A DNA stretch of 64,000 bases from Branchinecta lynchi (GCA_023053575.1 JAKZAP010000021.1:16802212-16866211), one strand, 5' to 3'. Counted from the first letter of the stretch, positions 22,890 to 34,484 are shown. Numbers and translations are program-made. Notes: generated from the letters alone by a model not told the origin.

Positions 22890-23790
22890 GTCCGGCATTC
22901 CCTCGCTTTATGATGCTGGTCGTCGGTCTTTTAAATCTTGAGTTAGAATTATCCCTAGGAGTTTAGTTTTTTCTACTCTAAAGGAATCTGAAATTTCAGG
23001 TAGAAAAGTAGGGCTGAAAGATTTAAAAAAAGAAATTGTCATAGTGCACGATTTACTATCATTCACAGTCATATAGATTTCAAAGCTTGCATTTTTACTT
23101 TGCTGACAATATCTTGAACTTGACTCGAATCTTCTCTACAGCAAACTTCAACAATTGTAAGATCATCAACATACTTCCAACGATTTTCAAAATCATCAGC
23201 TATGTGATTAATCATAACTAAAAATTAAATTGGGCCTAAGATTGTACCCTGGGGCATACCACAAAGTACCGCTTCTGGTTCAGAGTAAACATTCCGATAC
23301 TTTAAAATCTGGGATCTACCTGTTAAAAAAGCTTTGAATTATTTTTTATTACTCTGGTATTAACTTAAAAACATGATAGAGCTTATAAATAAAAATTTTG
23401 TGGTCAGTAAGATCAAAATCTTTTTTAAAATCAATTGCTATCAAATTCAACCATTTACCGGGCTCATCAACATGCTTGAAAATAAAATGGAGAAGACTGG
23501 TTAGATAATGTGAAGTTGACGTACATTTTCGGTTTCCATACTGTGGATGATCTATAGCAATGGTTCTATTTCTGCTTTAAGCCAATCAGCAACAAAACTT
23601 TCGTATACTTTACTGAATAATGGAGTTAGGGTGGTAGGCCTTACTCCGTGAAAATCCAACTGAGTATCTTTCTTTGGTATTGGTGTGACGTACCCTGTTT
23701 TCCAAACTCTTGGGTATTCTAAACTACTAGAAATACTAGTAAATATATTTGTCAAAGGTTTTACAGTTTTATCGGGAAACGCTTTAATTA
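22890..23790 (-). pseudogene. Reverse transcriptase relic with a YVDD active site
   Basis: Minus-strand segments in order: VWKTGYVTPIPKKDTQLDF and RPTTLTPLFSKVYE (around 23640-23720), an IDFKKDFDLTDH block (around 23420), then GMPQGTILGPI followed by an in-frame TAA (around 23240), and RWKYVDDLTIVEVC (around 23175), the palm active site. Stops and frame changes make it a dead copy. YVDD instead of FADD, and a sequence unlike the LINE at 19.8-21.4 kb, show a second reverse-transcriptase lineage. Endonuclease and 3' end were not identified. Confidence 0.8.
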
Positions 23791-24184
23791 ATTGGATAGG
23801 GATATCAGCAGGTGTTATGCTTGTTCTTTTCAGCTTTTTCTATTGAGAACAAACTTGATCTTTGCTAACAAGCTTAACATTACTTTCTTCTGTCTAAAAT
23901 TCTGCAGTTTCATTTCCATCCAGCGGAGGTTCTGGATCTGGAAGAACGGGACAACAAATAGTATATTCAGCGGTGTTTTCATGTGTTTAGAGTGGATGGC
24001 TTGCCATCAAATCAACTGTCGTTGGGAGACTGATACATAGGCTATTTTTGGCCTGAGTTTTCGTCAAAGTTTCTTCCCGCAGGAAAATAAATCTAAAGTC
24101 CCAATGGCCACGATTTTCTTTCCCACTCTCACATTTAGCATTGACCCTGGCATTTTGGGCTGTGGGCGTTTGTGGGAATTGTGA

Positions 24185-24730
24185 TCGTGGGCATTTTGAG
24201 TGTTAGCATCTTAGGTACCCATTTTGAAGTTGGGAGGACTTTGGCTTACCTTAAATTACCTTAAATTGCACTTGCAAGCAATAAGGATGTTGAATCCCGA
24301 TGGTCGCTTGCGGTTGATGATGGTGTACATTTATTTCTGGGCCACTGTTTCTGGGGCACTCCAGTACACTTTCCACGGTTGCGCACACCAGTCCTCGTCG
24401 AGTCGTTTTTTGAACCCCTCCGGTGCTGGCGAACACGAGAGGAACAGGCTTTTCGGAACAACTTCCAGGAGTGGCCCCTAGTCCGTGAATTGCTGTCAGG
24501 AGCGAAGAGGGATGGGAGACAATTAGAGTTGAGTAGTTTGAAGACAAGTAGCATGTCTCCCCTCATCCGCCGGTAAGTTAGTGTTGGGAGTTTTAGTTTC
24601 TGCAGCCCTTGTTCATAAGGCAGTGTTTTGAGGCCACGAATGGATTTTGTGGCTCGCCTCTGGACGCCTTCGATGAGCTTCTTGTCATGTTTGTAGATAG
24701 TCTGGGGTCCACTGAACCGAAAGTCTTCTC
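24185..24730 (-). pseudogene. L2-like LINE, C-terminal and 3'-UTR fragment
   Basis: The minus strand reads LIEGVQRRATKSIRGLKTLP, LQKLKLPTLTYRR, RGDMLLVFKLLN (around 24540-24690), then TRGHSWKLFRKACSSRVRQH (around 24440-24490), the typical end of L2/CR1 reverse-transcriptase proteins. Frames change downstream, so it is inactive. Its 3' UTR contains AAGCCAAAGTCCTCCCAACT and TGGGTACC, shared with the SINE at 16560-16863. The piece expected immediately upstream in such a protein is found 3.5 kb away, at 28266-28526. Confidence 0.8.
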
Positions 24731-25448
24731 CTTCTAAAAGTGGAGGGACTTACTCGGGCAACACCTCTAGAGATCACACGACCTCCCGTACGTTCTGTTA
24801 CTCACGAAATTTACCGGGATACAGCTTTTTGGTATATCGCACATGCTTTTCTAACCTCTTACACTCGAACTATTCTGCGGTTGCGGTTTGTGCGGTTACA
24901 TCCGCGATCGAACTTTCGACCAATCAAAAGCAAGCAGATGTAAACAAACATTCAAACATTCTGAAGCAGCGTTGCCGCCTGTCGCAGAATTCTGCGGTTA
25001 ATGACAGTTTTCACTTCTTCGACAGAGCAAGCCAAAATTCTACGACGGGTTCCATGCAAGTAAATATAAAAAGTAAGCAAAAAATCTTTTGCGGCCAAAA
25101 GTCACATGTTCCAGACAAGAAAAAGTGGCAACAGTGTTTACAAACCAAGGATTCCAAGATATTTCACCCGAGAATTGGAGGATGTTAAGAAGAATAAACA
25201 GGTAAAAATCATTCAAGCAGAGCTGCAATGTGGTTGTTCTTGAGTGTGGGTTAAGGCCTTTTAGGTAGTAGAAAGTTCCACTTGCTTATAGGCACAGATT
25301 AAACAGCAAATAAGTTGGACTGTCGAGAGTTTAAGGTAATTCATGGTATGTATTGTTTTTTTTTGTGAATGTTACAGAACTGTTAGTCAGTCCATTATAA
25401 AAGCCTCATTTTTGGAGGCCGGAGGCTATGCTAAGTTACTGTCACTGT
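24731..25448. other. Mostly unassigned sequence between repeats
   Basis: No recognised repeat ends. A plus-strand frame of 119 codons (24829-25188) has no recognisable domain. A stretch at about 25010-25200 is also open in another frame and ends at CAG/GTAAAA (about 25201), so a decayed 5' part of the pseudogene at 26560-27891 is conceivable but unproven. Confidence 0.3.
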
Positions 25449-26028
25449 CAGAGGCGTTACTAGCTGAAATGTTTGTCGGGGGGGGGCAAGGTATTTACTG
25501 ACTGTTGTTGCAGAAAGAAGAACTGTTTTCAAGAACAAAAATGACAGCTTTGAAAAATAATTGACTGATTTAAAAAAATGACTGTTTTGAAAACAAATCA
25601 ACTGATTTTCAGGGAAAATAACTGTTTTCATGAAAAAAAAACTGTGACGGAAAATTGCAGTGCTTCACGCCAACTCAGTTATTTTTTACAGACTGGCCGG
25701 ACACATTTGGAGGATATTTGATGGTGCAAAACGGATACGTCAGCTGAATTTTATTGGAGCTATATTTCAGCCCTTCTTGGCAAGGGTCCTCTTCAGGCTC
25801 AAAACCGCTCAAGTTGGAAATATTATCTTGTGGGAAGGGTTCGTTTTTCCAACTTAAGCGGTTCTGAGCCTGAAGAGGACCCTTGCCAAGAACGGCCAAC
25901 TCCAAGAAAATTCAGCTGACGTATCCATTTTGCACCATCAAATATGGTTCGCAGTCAGCTTGGGCTGAAGGAATATTTACATTTGGAAGGGTCGCCCCCC
26001 CCCCCCCCCCACAGTTGTGACGCCCCTG
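25449..26028. mobile_element. Family D hAT-like MITE, copy 1, with nested family G
   Basis: Ends CAGAGGCGTTAC and GTGACGCCCCTG, near-complementary. The flanking 8 bp are GTCACTGT and TTCACTGT (7 of 8 matching). The interior has a long G-tract at one end and a C-tract at the other, with ACTGTTTTC/GAAAA words between. Family G is inserted at 25735-25990 as an inverted pair (CCTCTTCAGGCTCAAAACCG and its complement). Confidence 0.75.
25735..25990. mobile_element. Family G hairpin MITE, copy 2 (nested in D)
   Basis: The best-formed copy: AGCCCTTCTTGGCAAGGGTC on the left is mirrored by GACCCTTGCCAAGAACGG on the right, around a short AT-rich loop. GTCAGCTGAATTTT words lie outside both arms. Confidence 0.7.
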
Positions 26029-26559
26029 TTCACTGTACATACTGTACGGATGTCTGACGCTTGTCGGCCATGCCACATGGCTATTTCCATTTTTTAATTA
26101 AATTATGATAACTTAACTAATTTGAACAGCTAAAAAGGCTGAGAAGCTCAGTAGCAAAGTCGGGTTACAGTAAATCAGTAGCTTAGTGAATAACCTAGAT
26201 GCCGTGAGTCTCCGACTAGTCAGCAGAAATATTTTCATATCCTGTGGTTTGATCAGTAGTACAGGGAAAAAATACAGAACCCTGAAGCTGCTACGCACAA
26301 CTATGGTAGTCAGAATAAAGTTTACTTGGAAAAATATCCATTATTATAAAGGCTAACCATGTTGAGTCCCTAATATGTGTTTGTATTGTTTATTTTCTTT
26401 TTCTTATGAGATATTTTATGGTCTTTGTTTGCCACTAGTTAGCCAAGCTAAAAATTAACAAATTTTATTGTATTATATTTGTTTTAACTACTGTAAATTC
26501 CTCTGTGATTGCAAGGTTTGTCAATACTATAGGTGTGTAACATATTTTTTTCTTTACAG
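26029..26559. other. AT-rich stretch, no gene seen
   Basis: No repeat match or coding pattern. It ends with a good acceptor-like tract, TTTTTTTCTTTACAG, at 26545-26559, directly before the pseudogene. Confidence 0.35.
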
Positions 26560-27891
26560 GAAATTGAATGGATCAACTGACCAAGAAGCAGGTCCAGATT
26601 GCGAATAGCCTAAAGAAAGAGGAGAAATCTGACTTCTTATTTTGTGCCAAACACGGATATTCTTCCATTATCAGAGGCTTGAGTCCTGGACAAGCTCAGT
26701 GATACATTGAAGACAGTCAGAGACAGGCACTATAGGCCTCTGATGACTACAATGGCAGGTGGCATGCAGTGAGAAGGCCAAATATCATGAAAAGTTTATC
26801 AAGGGGTTTCTCAATCTTTAACCAGTGGAAGAAGAGATTGTAGATGGTTACGGTTTGCCAAAAATGGATCCTGTTTGCCAACAGCCCATAAAAGAGAAAA
26901 CTTATCGACTTTTCTATGTGTATTTGTGCCAAACAACTGACATCGCTCCTTTGTCACAGGCTAAAGTGTTAGACAAGCTAAGTGATTTGCTGCAAAAAAG
27001 CTCATGACTGCAATGTCAAAACCTGGTTTTTGTGATTGTGTGTTGCATGAAACTTCTAGGAAAAAGTTTTTTTCCACTTCAAGTCCTCAGTCTTGTTAGC
27101 TGACGGGACTTCTGACACTGTGCAACTTGGACATCAACGTCAACTCCTAGTCCCATGGCCGTACAGTTAAGGTCTCAAAGTGTGACTTTTCATATACTGA
27201 CACTTTCCTCTTTTACCTGAAAAAAGAATGTAAAGAGAGGCCAGAGTCTCAACTTCGCAGAGTTTCTGAAGCGTCAAGGAGCGTTAACATAGTAATTGAA
27301 CATGCTTGTGCACTAACTGAGCGAGATATTCTTCTTGCTTCTGGGTGCAGGGGTCGTGATCTTGTTGCAGAGAAGGCCAGGTATCTCGATAAATACTTGA
27401 GGAACTTGTGATGGAAATTTAACCAAAGTGTAAATGATGGTAGTGTGTATAAGACATCACAAATCAGAGAAAACTTTTCTGTCCTTTTAAAGCAGAGTGA
27501 CAGCCATACTATGAAACGGCTGAAGAATTGCCTAAAAATGATCTCCGCATACATCTTTTGCCACGCAAAAAGGAGCTCATGTGGCTGCCACCCACCGACA
27601 GATCATTTTTTTTTTGTGTAGACGCAAGCTCACGACCCAAGACCTGTCTCTTTGAACCCACTGGACTATGGATGGGCCGATGAGATACGTGGGGGAGCAA
27701 AAGCAGTGGCAACTGATGGGCCATATTTTTCAAGACAGTGTGGTCGGTGTTTTTTGTGCCTGCAAGAAATCTTGCAGCAAAAATGCTCATGTGCTGTAAC
27801 CAAGAGATCTCGTGATTTACTATGCGCATCCGGGGGGGAATGTGTCAATGTCATTGTAATAGACGAGGAAGAAGAGGATTTCGAAGCTTAA
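26560..27891 (+). pseudogene. Decayed transposon-associated gene with Cys-rich 'DPLxYGW' end
   Basis: It starts after an acceptor-like CAG with MDQLTKKQVQIANSLKKEEK (ATG at 26568). Many stops and frame changes follow. The last part (27575-27891) has LPPTDRS-like residues in one frame, then NPLDYGWADEIRGGAK, then a cysteine cluster CGRCFLC, CSC, LLCASGGEC and an acidic end IDEEEEDFEA. That order (PPT, LDPLxWGW, Cys cluster resembling a CXC/tesmin-like metal-binding end, acidic tail) is familiar from a widespread transposon-linked protein family in invertebrate genomes. The original enzyme activity is unknown. Stops within the first 120 codons exclude function. Confidence 0.5.
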
Positions 27892-28265
27892 CTCATTTGT
27901 GATTAAATATGAAAGTTGACAGGACCAACTTTTGCAAAAAAGCTTTTAATAAATGTACTCTTTCACCGTAAATAAACATACCTAAATAAACTTCTCCATT
28001 GTTTCTGACGGATAATTATTAGTCGGAGTTGGAATCACCGTAGCTGGTTAGCTGATAACAGTTTTCGATCCGCTTTAGAAAAATGAAATGGAACGTCAAG
28101 ACATCCGAATTTGAGTGTTGGTGCGTAACATCTTTAGTACATGTCTGATCCCAGTATCCCGCCCAGATTCGAAATCAGCGTGGTCGATTTACCTAGAATC
28201 CATCGTCGGATCAGCTGCCCCCGACGGGAAAGCTACTTTTCACATTTTGATATTTGGGCCCCAGA
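27892..28265. other. Unassigned sequence upstream of a LINE fragment
   Basis: No clear coding or repeat structure. An AATAAA lies near 27948 and may be the polyadenylation signal of the dead gene to its left. Confidence 0.3.
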
Positions 28266-28526
28266 CTAAGAAGGCGAGGCAAGGGCGTTACCGCTCTCCA
28301 ATTTGGGTCTGAGCAAGGCTTTGTATAGCTTCATCATAACGGCTGGTTTGCGCGATGTAATTGAGCGTTTGATCATCTCTAGAGTCCGATTGGCGCTTGC
28401 CACCACCTTTTTGGTGTGGTAATGGAACTTTACTTGATCATCTACAATGACTCCGAGGTCTCGCTCTTCTGAGGTGGGTGGGATTGGAACTGGGGAGCCT
28501 GTCTTGTGCTTGTCTTTCAAGATCAC
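28266..28526 (-). pseudogene. L2-like reverse transcriptase, thumb-region fragment
   Basis: The minus strand reads SEERDLGVIVDDQVKFHYHT, ANRTLEMIKRSI and MMKLYKALLRPKLESGNA. This is the segment between the active site and the IQRRATK region in L2/CR1 proteins. It breaks off at the point where the 24185-24730 fragment would begin, so the two may be halves of one copy or two separate copies. Confidence 0.75.
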
Positions 28527-28676
28527 GCCACTAACCTAATTAAACGGGACTCGGAACAGAGTTCTGCGTAGTTAAACAGTTGGCTGGGATATATATAACC
28601 TTGATTATATATAATATTGATATATATATATAACCTGACAGAAGTGAAGCGATTTGTGCATTTATGTCATTATAAT

Positions 28677-28975
28677 TAGAGGCGTTACTAGCCAAAATGT
28701 TTGGGGGGGGGGACGAGGCTTTACCGACTGGCTGGTAATTTTTACCGACTTTTTCTGCAGAAAAAACGACTGTTGTGAAAAAAATCTACTGATTTTCAGA
28801 AAAACCGACTATATAGACGAAAAATCGACCATTTTTCAGAAAAACCGACTGTTTTCATGAAAAAAAATCAGCTGTTTTGACGAAAATCGCGGCGCTTCGC
28901 GCCGACTCGTTTTTTTTTTTACCGACAGGCCGACAGCATTGGGGGGCCCCCCCCCCTCCAGTCGTGACGCCCCTG
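28677..28975. mobile_element. Family D hAT-like MITE, copy 2
   Basis: Ends TAGAGGCGTTACTAG and CGTGACGCCCCTG. The flanking 8 bp are identical: ATTATAAT at 28669-28676 and 28976-28983. The interior has G-tract, AAAACCGACTGTTTT words and C-tract, as in copy 1 without the nested G element. An AT microsatellite lies just to the left (28588-28632). Confidence 0.85.
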
Positions 28976-29034
28976 ATTATAATTAAACAGCGAGCAGATT
29001 TGGTTTCAAGTAATGACAGCATTTTTTGTGTCCG

Positions 29035-29415
29035 ACTTTAAAATTCAACTAAATAGGGCTGAGATCTGATGAAGATGCGTTATTTTGTTGCTCCGCGATT
29101 CACATAATCGATTTCGTCGAATAAACTTTTTCTTTGAGATTTATCGTATCTTTATGTGCTTGTACCTCTTTGGTTGAAATATTAGCATCTACAACGGTAA
29201 ACGATTACCGAAACATAAATCTGTTTTGGATCCATGCAGTAGCGAATTGAACATTTCCTGAGCTTTGCATCAGAAGCCATTGAAATCCTCACTTTCAGCG
29301 TTGGTTGACATTCAAATTCTCCGCGTATGGATGAAAAGATGGAAAAGTAAAAACATCCGTTAGCAGAATCAAAGTAATTCAGTGTATTTAAGTCCAAGAG
29401 ATAAAAGTAAGCTGG
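29035..29415 (-). mobile_element. Diverged family B element
   Basis: Shares the order of family B words with 37588-38045 in weakened form: GAAGATGCGTTATTTTGTTG, TTGTACCTCTTTGG, AATTCAGTGTATTTAAGTCC and AGCTGGCTTTCAG. It is followed by a LINE-like 3' end, AATCATCTTTATTTGCCC. Confidence 0.5.
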
Positions 29416-29573
29416 CTTTCAGAATCAGAATCATCTTTATTTGCCCAATATCTTTACACAAGGACAAAAAAATAACCTACAATTAATTCATATCGTGTCA
29501 AAATGCTTCATTGTCTTCTTTTCCTACTATTTTCAGGTTGTGATGACGGGTGAAATATGACACGAACGAGTTT

Positions 29574-29868
29574 GAGCGTGTTCCACCCTTTTGCAAATAG
29601 TAACTATTAGTTACTATTTCCGTTCCAACCTCACCAAAAGTTACTACGCTGACCGTTCCGACCTTCTCGAAATAGTAACTATTTGCTTACCACGCTTAGG
29701 AGCGTCGGAAGCGTAGTAACTACGGATCTCGGTAACGTGATTGGTCGGATTCGCCCGTGGCATGATATTCTGCTGGAAAATAGAAAAATCATTCCAGCCT
29801 TGACAGCCAAAAGCCAGAATTCGTGACGTCGTGCGTAGTAACTACGGTAAGTATGATGGAACACACTC
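29574..29868. mobile_element. Family E MITE, copy 1
   Basis: Ends GAGCGTGTTCCA and TGGAACACACTC, with TTT on both sides (29571-29573 and 29869-29871) as a 3-bp target duplication. The interior is rich in AGTTACTA and its complement. It lies 136 bp before the exon at 30005. A second copy is at 46219-46523. Confidence 0.8.
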
Positions 29869-30004
29869 TTTGTGTGGCGTTGTTTTGAGTGAGTTGATTG
29901 TGTCAGTGGTGGCTGAAGGAGTGGATCGAGTCCCTTAGTTTTTGGCACGACGTGTTCGACTTTTAGGAAGTTGTTTCAGTTCAACTTAACTAACGTTGTT
30001 ACAG

Positions 30005-30259
30005 GGTTGCAGTCCGGACTTCCAAGCTCTCATCACACAATGCTTCAAGTATTTCCGTCCCTTCGAGAGACTGAACTCCTCATTACTGACCAGTGAACTG
30101 CTTGCTGTGTTGCCTGCTGACGTCATTCTCCAGCTGAAAGATAAAGACGTGGCAACGCTGCTTCTGCCTGATTTGAAGGATGGAGATGTGGGTTGTGGAG
30201 TAGGTGGAGGAAAAAAGAAGGGAAATGGAGGGATCGTGGAGCCGATAGTTAGCAGAAGC
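30005..30259 (+). CDS. Exon b of the mesothelin/stereocilin-like gene
   Basis: It follows AACGTTGTTACAG. The frame is open from GCSPDFQALITQCFKYFRPF through LLTSELLAVLPADVILQLKD to IVEPIVSRS, and is followed by GTAAGT at 30260: 85 codons, phase 0 at both ends. The LLAVLPADVILQL and VATLLLPDL segments have the alternating short-helix pattern of the mesothelin superhelical family. An alternative donor at 30188 (GAT/GTGGGT) would give 61 codons, also phase 0, and drop a glycine- and lysine-rich tail. Which is used cannot be decided from the sequence. A family E MITE precedes it and a family K MITE follows. Confidence 0.65.
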
Positions 30260-30320
30260 GTAAGTTCAGTGATAGCTCGTCCCAGTTTCGCTTGAATGAA
30301 TAACTGGTAATCCCACTTAT

Positions 30321-30490
30321 ACACTGTAAAAAGTTTTTCCGTATAAAGATTAAAGTTAACTGCAGTATCTGCTAATGGGATTATTCTTATCTCTGCGCAG
30401 ATAAGATTAATACCAAAGAGATAAGATGAATCTGAGTAGCACATACTGCAGTTAACTTTAACGTTTATACGGAGAAACTTTTTACAGTAC
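30321..30490. mobile_element. Family K hairpin MITE, copy 1
   Basis: Inverted ends ACTGTAAAAAGTTT and AAACTTTTTACAGT with internal mirrored AAAGTTAACTGCAGTA. The centre holds AGATAAGATTAAT words. A second copy is at 37126-37266. Confidence 0.75.
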
Positions 30491-30692
30491 ACTGTCAATC
30501 AATCAATTATTTTACTACCGTAGTAACAGTCGGTTGGCTATAAATTGGAGAAAAGTAAAAATAAGTAAATAAACGGGATGTAAATCTGATGAGAGTTTTA
30601 AAAACCCCACGACTCTTGTGTCCTTTTTCAGCTAAGTGCGAATCCTCGGGGGGGGGGGGGGGAGTCTCCCGATGGCCCCATTGGGACCGTTA

Positions 30693-30745
30693 CCTACGTA
30701 AACCTTACCTACGTAAACCTTACCTACGTAAACCTTACGTAGGCA
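30693..30745 (+). repeat. Minisatellite, TTACCTACGTAAACC units
   Basis: Three full 15-bp units and a partial one. The short repeated-peptide frame across it (YLRKP) is a by-product. A long G-tract precedes it at 30649-30661. Confidence 0.8.
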
Positions 30746-30788
30746 AGATCGGAAAAATAGAAGTAATTACCAGTGCGTTAAACATAAA

Positions 30789-32530
30789 AACAAGAGCTGT
30801 AAGCTCATATGGCACTTGCATGGGTTAAGATGTTCTGATTTATCAAAAGTAAGTCTCGACTTTGCGGTTGAGATGCGCACTCCAAGGGAGCTAGAAGTTC
30901 ACTTGTCAGCAAAACCATTCAGGCAAAAATGATAATGGGCTGATGGGGATCATGAAAATGCATATATTGCTTAAAAGTATTTTTTTTACTTTCCGGTCAA
31001 GATTGGTACTTTAAGGGATAATCGGATTTGGGAAGTAGTAATTTCTAAGCAAATTTGTTGAATCTCTTATATTCCAGCGAAGTTTCATCGTCCTAGCACA
31101 TCTAGAAGTACCTTAACTCGCGATCACCGGAATTCCAGACCCGCCCCCCCCCCCTCCAACTCCACCCACAATACCCAGAGCTAATCCGGTTCTGTAAATG
31201 ATTAACCCAGAGCATCTGTTCGTTATTCCCACGAAGTTCGATCCCGGTCTCACTAATCTAAGCGGGTCAAGTATTCCCCCCCCCCCCCCCAATAGTTGTC
31301 GGATTCGGTCCGGAAACGAAAAAGATCACCAGAGATAAATGTCCTCTGTTCAATTATTAAATTTCACTCGAATCCGATCACCCGTTCCAAAGTTACACAT
31401 GACTCAGTATTCCGGATTCCCCTCCTTCAACTCCCCGCCCCCCAAGATTATCATATCGAAGATTTTTTTTGTATTCCTAGTCAGTTTTACCGGGTCCCTG
31501 ATATGCCTGCCAAGTTTCGTCGTGAAAATCCCCCCAAAAACGGAATTCCGGGAAACCCCCTCCCTCCCCCTCAAGTGTCCGGATCCAGTCAAAGTGTGTA
31601 AAAGATTTATATGGAGCAGTGTTTGTTCTTCCCAGCAAGTTTCACTCCGATCCCTCCATTCTAACCGTTTCTCGAGTCACTCGGCCCCACGGTGCCCGTA
31701 GCCAATCCGATTCATTAAATGATTTACCCAGAGCATCTGCTTGTTCTTCCCACAAAGTTCCATCCCGATATCTCCATTCTAAGCGGGTCACGGATTCCCC
31801 CCCCCCCTCTAGTTGCCGGGTCCTGTCCGGATATGAAAAAGATCACCAGAGAAATGTCCACTGTTCAATTCTTAAATTTTACTCGAATCCGATAATCCGT
31901 TCCAAAGTTACGCATGACTGAATATTCCGGATTCTCCTCCCTCCACTCCCCCCACCATTATCAGATCGACAAAAATTTTATTTTAAAGTCAGTTTGATCG
32001 GGTCCCTGATATGCCTGCCAAGTTTCATCGTGAAAATCCCAAAAACCACCATTACCGGAATTCCGGACCCCCCCCCCCCCCCCCCTAAGTGTCCAGGTAC
32101 AGTGCAATTGTCTAAACGATTTATCTAGAGCAGATGATTGTTCTTCCCAGCAAGTTTCACTCCGATCCCTCAATTCTAACCGTTTCTTGAAATTTCCGGT
32201 CTCCCCCCCCCCCCCCAGCTCCCCCCTGGCTACTGAATCCGGTCAAGACTTTAAACGGGACATCACAGCTATATAATCTATTCAGTTATTAAGTTTCATT
32301 ACAATCTGATCATCCTCCACTCCCCCGCATATGGTCGGATCGGGAAACTGATTATTTCCAGGTTAGTTTGGTCGGGTCCCTGATATGCCTGCTAAGTTTC
32401 ATAGTCCTAGCACATCTGGAAGTACCCTAACTCTAAAAAGTTTGACAAAAAACCCGGACCGACTGACGGACCGACAGACGGAATTGTGATCGGTATATGG
32501 CACTTGACCCAGAGGCTGCAAGTGCCATAA
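30789..32530 (-). repeat. Family C copy 3 (C-rich strand up)
   Basis: Begins with the family end AGCTCATATGGCACTTGCAT and finishes with CGGTATATGGCACTTGACC and GTGCCATAAAA. Units near 31070-32450 carry AAGTTTCATCG, CCTAGCACATCTGGAAGTACC and long poly-C tracts. About 30840-31060 is unlike other copies. Open frames crossing it have repeat composition. Confidence 0.75.
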
Positions 32531-33956
32531 AAACTAGATAATATCAGGAGGGACAACTTCACTGTCAGAAGTATGGTAATATTTAAGATGTTACGACGAC
32601 TGAGTTTGTATGTGAAGATGCACTCTCAACCTGATCTTATGGCGAGGGGTGTAGTAGGCTGGAAAAGGATGGTAAATGTCTAAGAATACAATCATCGGAG
32701 TCAGGATGACATAGGGTGTCAGGATGGCCCACCACACATGCAGAACTCACGGGTTCATTATGGATTCCCCAGGTCAGTTCACACTATGGTTTACAGTTCA
32801 GTTCAGTTCAGTTCATTTTATTCATAAAAATAGAGAACACCATTAACTGTTTTTGACCCCACCATAAGGCCTAACATAAGGCCTGGCAATGGGCGGGGCT
32901 TGCAATGGGCTACAGCCGGACCCACAATAGGTTATCAACCACCCATCATTCACTAGGCCTTACAGGCCAGCCCACTCTAAGGAGCTTTAAATAAGAGTCA
33001 TAACAATGGTCCTTATATAAACAAAAGGTTTATTAACTGGTTCTTACAAACTCGACAACCTTTAGATGAAAAGTGTTGTTGGCCGGTCGAGGGCCGGAAA
33101 AGAAGTCTAGGTGTGGATGACTCATGTTCCTGGCATGATTCAGTATAAGTCAAAGAGTTAATGAATAATGCAAGAGTGGAATACGGACATCATAAGAGGT
33201 TAGACATAAGCTGCGTTTTATTGAATTCACTTTTGTTTCGTCAAAGTTTGCGGTTTGGCTCTTGTTTTATCTTACTTGCGTTTTATTGAGTTCTTGTTTC
33301 CGAAAAGTCAAACTACGTCGGCGAGGTAGTTTGTAGTTTGAGCTCCGTAGTTTCAGGTTCGAAGCTACAGCAAATGGAATGGACAAATAAAACGGCTTTT
33401 AAGCGAAACTACGCCGAAACTACATCCAAAAAAACGCAACTATAATAAATGGAAAGGGAGTAGCGCTACCTAGCTGTGGCCGAAGTGAGCAGTGCGGGGT
33501 GCAGATGGCACCACCGCAACAAAACACATTTGCGCATCTTTGTGTTAAACATTGTGAAAATATATATCTATTATAACCTTGATTATGACTCTCTTAAATG
33601 TTAACCTTTCATGAAACATAACAAAGTAAGGGTCATAACAGGAATATCCTCGGTATCCACTTTACCATAAGGATGCGCACCTTCTGTTACTTGTTATCAA
33701 ACTTCGGATTGTGAATACCCGTCCAAACTCCGAGTCGGAGCCGTGCGAGGCCCAGGATTGGCAGATGAATACGAGTTGACTCCTCCTCCGGGTGGAGACA
33801 AATGGTGATAAGTGACAGGGGGCCCCGCGTTAGAGGAGGAGTCAGGTTATTTCTGCCCTTCGATGCTAAACACATTTTACAACATTACTTGAAGACAAAA
33901 GGTTAACAATGAACAGAAATGATTAATTTTTTTCTTGGTACTGGGTGAAACCATCA
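32531..33956. other. Intronic stretch with simple repeats, no exon seen
   Basis: Contains a (GTTCA)n run near 32793-32815 and words such as AATGGGCTACAGCCGGACCC. A TTTTATTGAATTC/TTTTATTGAGTTC pair lies near 33220-33295. No protein-coding pattern or clear transposon end. Confidence 0.4.
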
Positions 33957-34264
33957 ACCACAAACCCGTGATTTTTGGATACCGTTTGCCAGACGCTGGT
34001 TACATCTAGCGTTTGGCATACCCTATGCCTAATGCTGGATACCCTATGCCAAACTCTGGGGACCTGTTGTCATTCTATCCCTGACTTATCCCACTAGAGA
34101 GGAATTCTGATTGGTTGGTTTCTGAGCTTCAGTCAAATGATCAATAACTGGGTTAGAGTATCGAGCATTTGGCATAGTTTATCCAGCGTTAGGCATAGGG
34201 TATGCCAAACGCTAGATATACCCAACGTTTGGCATTGAGTATCCACAAATCAGGGATTTGTGGT
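33957..34264. mobile_element. Family I hairpin MITE
   Basis: Ends ACCACAAACCCGTGATTT and, inverted, ACCACAAATCCCTGATTT. Inside, CGTTTGGCATACCCTATGCC words occur in both orientations, so nearly the whole 308 bp can fold. It lies 220 bp before the exon at 34485. A second small hairpin (AAAACCG...CGGTTTT) occupies about 34330-34465. Confidence 0.7.
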
Positions 34265-34484
34265 AGAATGGGCGAAACTGGTTAAAGTTGTCTTTGAATA
34301 TAAGGTTTGAAGCCAAGCTGACATTCATTACGAAAGAAATAGAAAACCGTTATTTTCTTCTTCTTTTTTTTCCGAATTCATATTTATCCCTCGCACATCA
34401 TCCTAGAGGGATAATTAGCTCATCAAGAAAATAAAAAACTAAAAATCACGGTTTTTTATTTCTTTAGTTGTCTTTGATTTTTAG

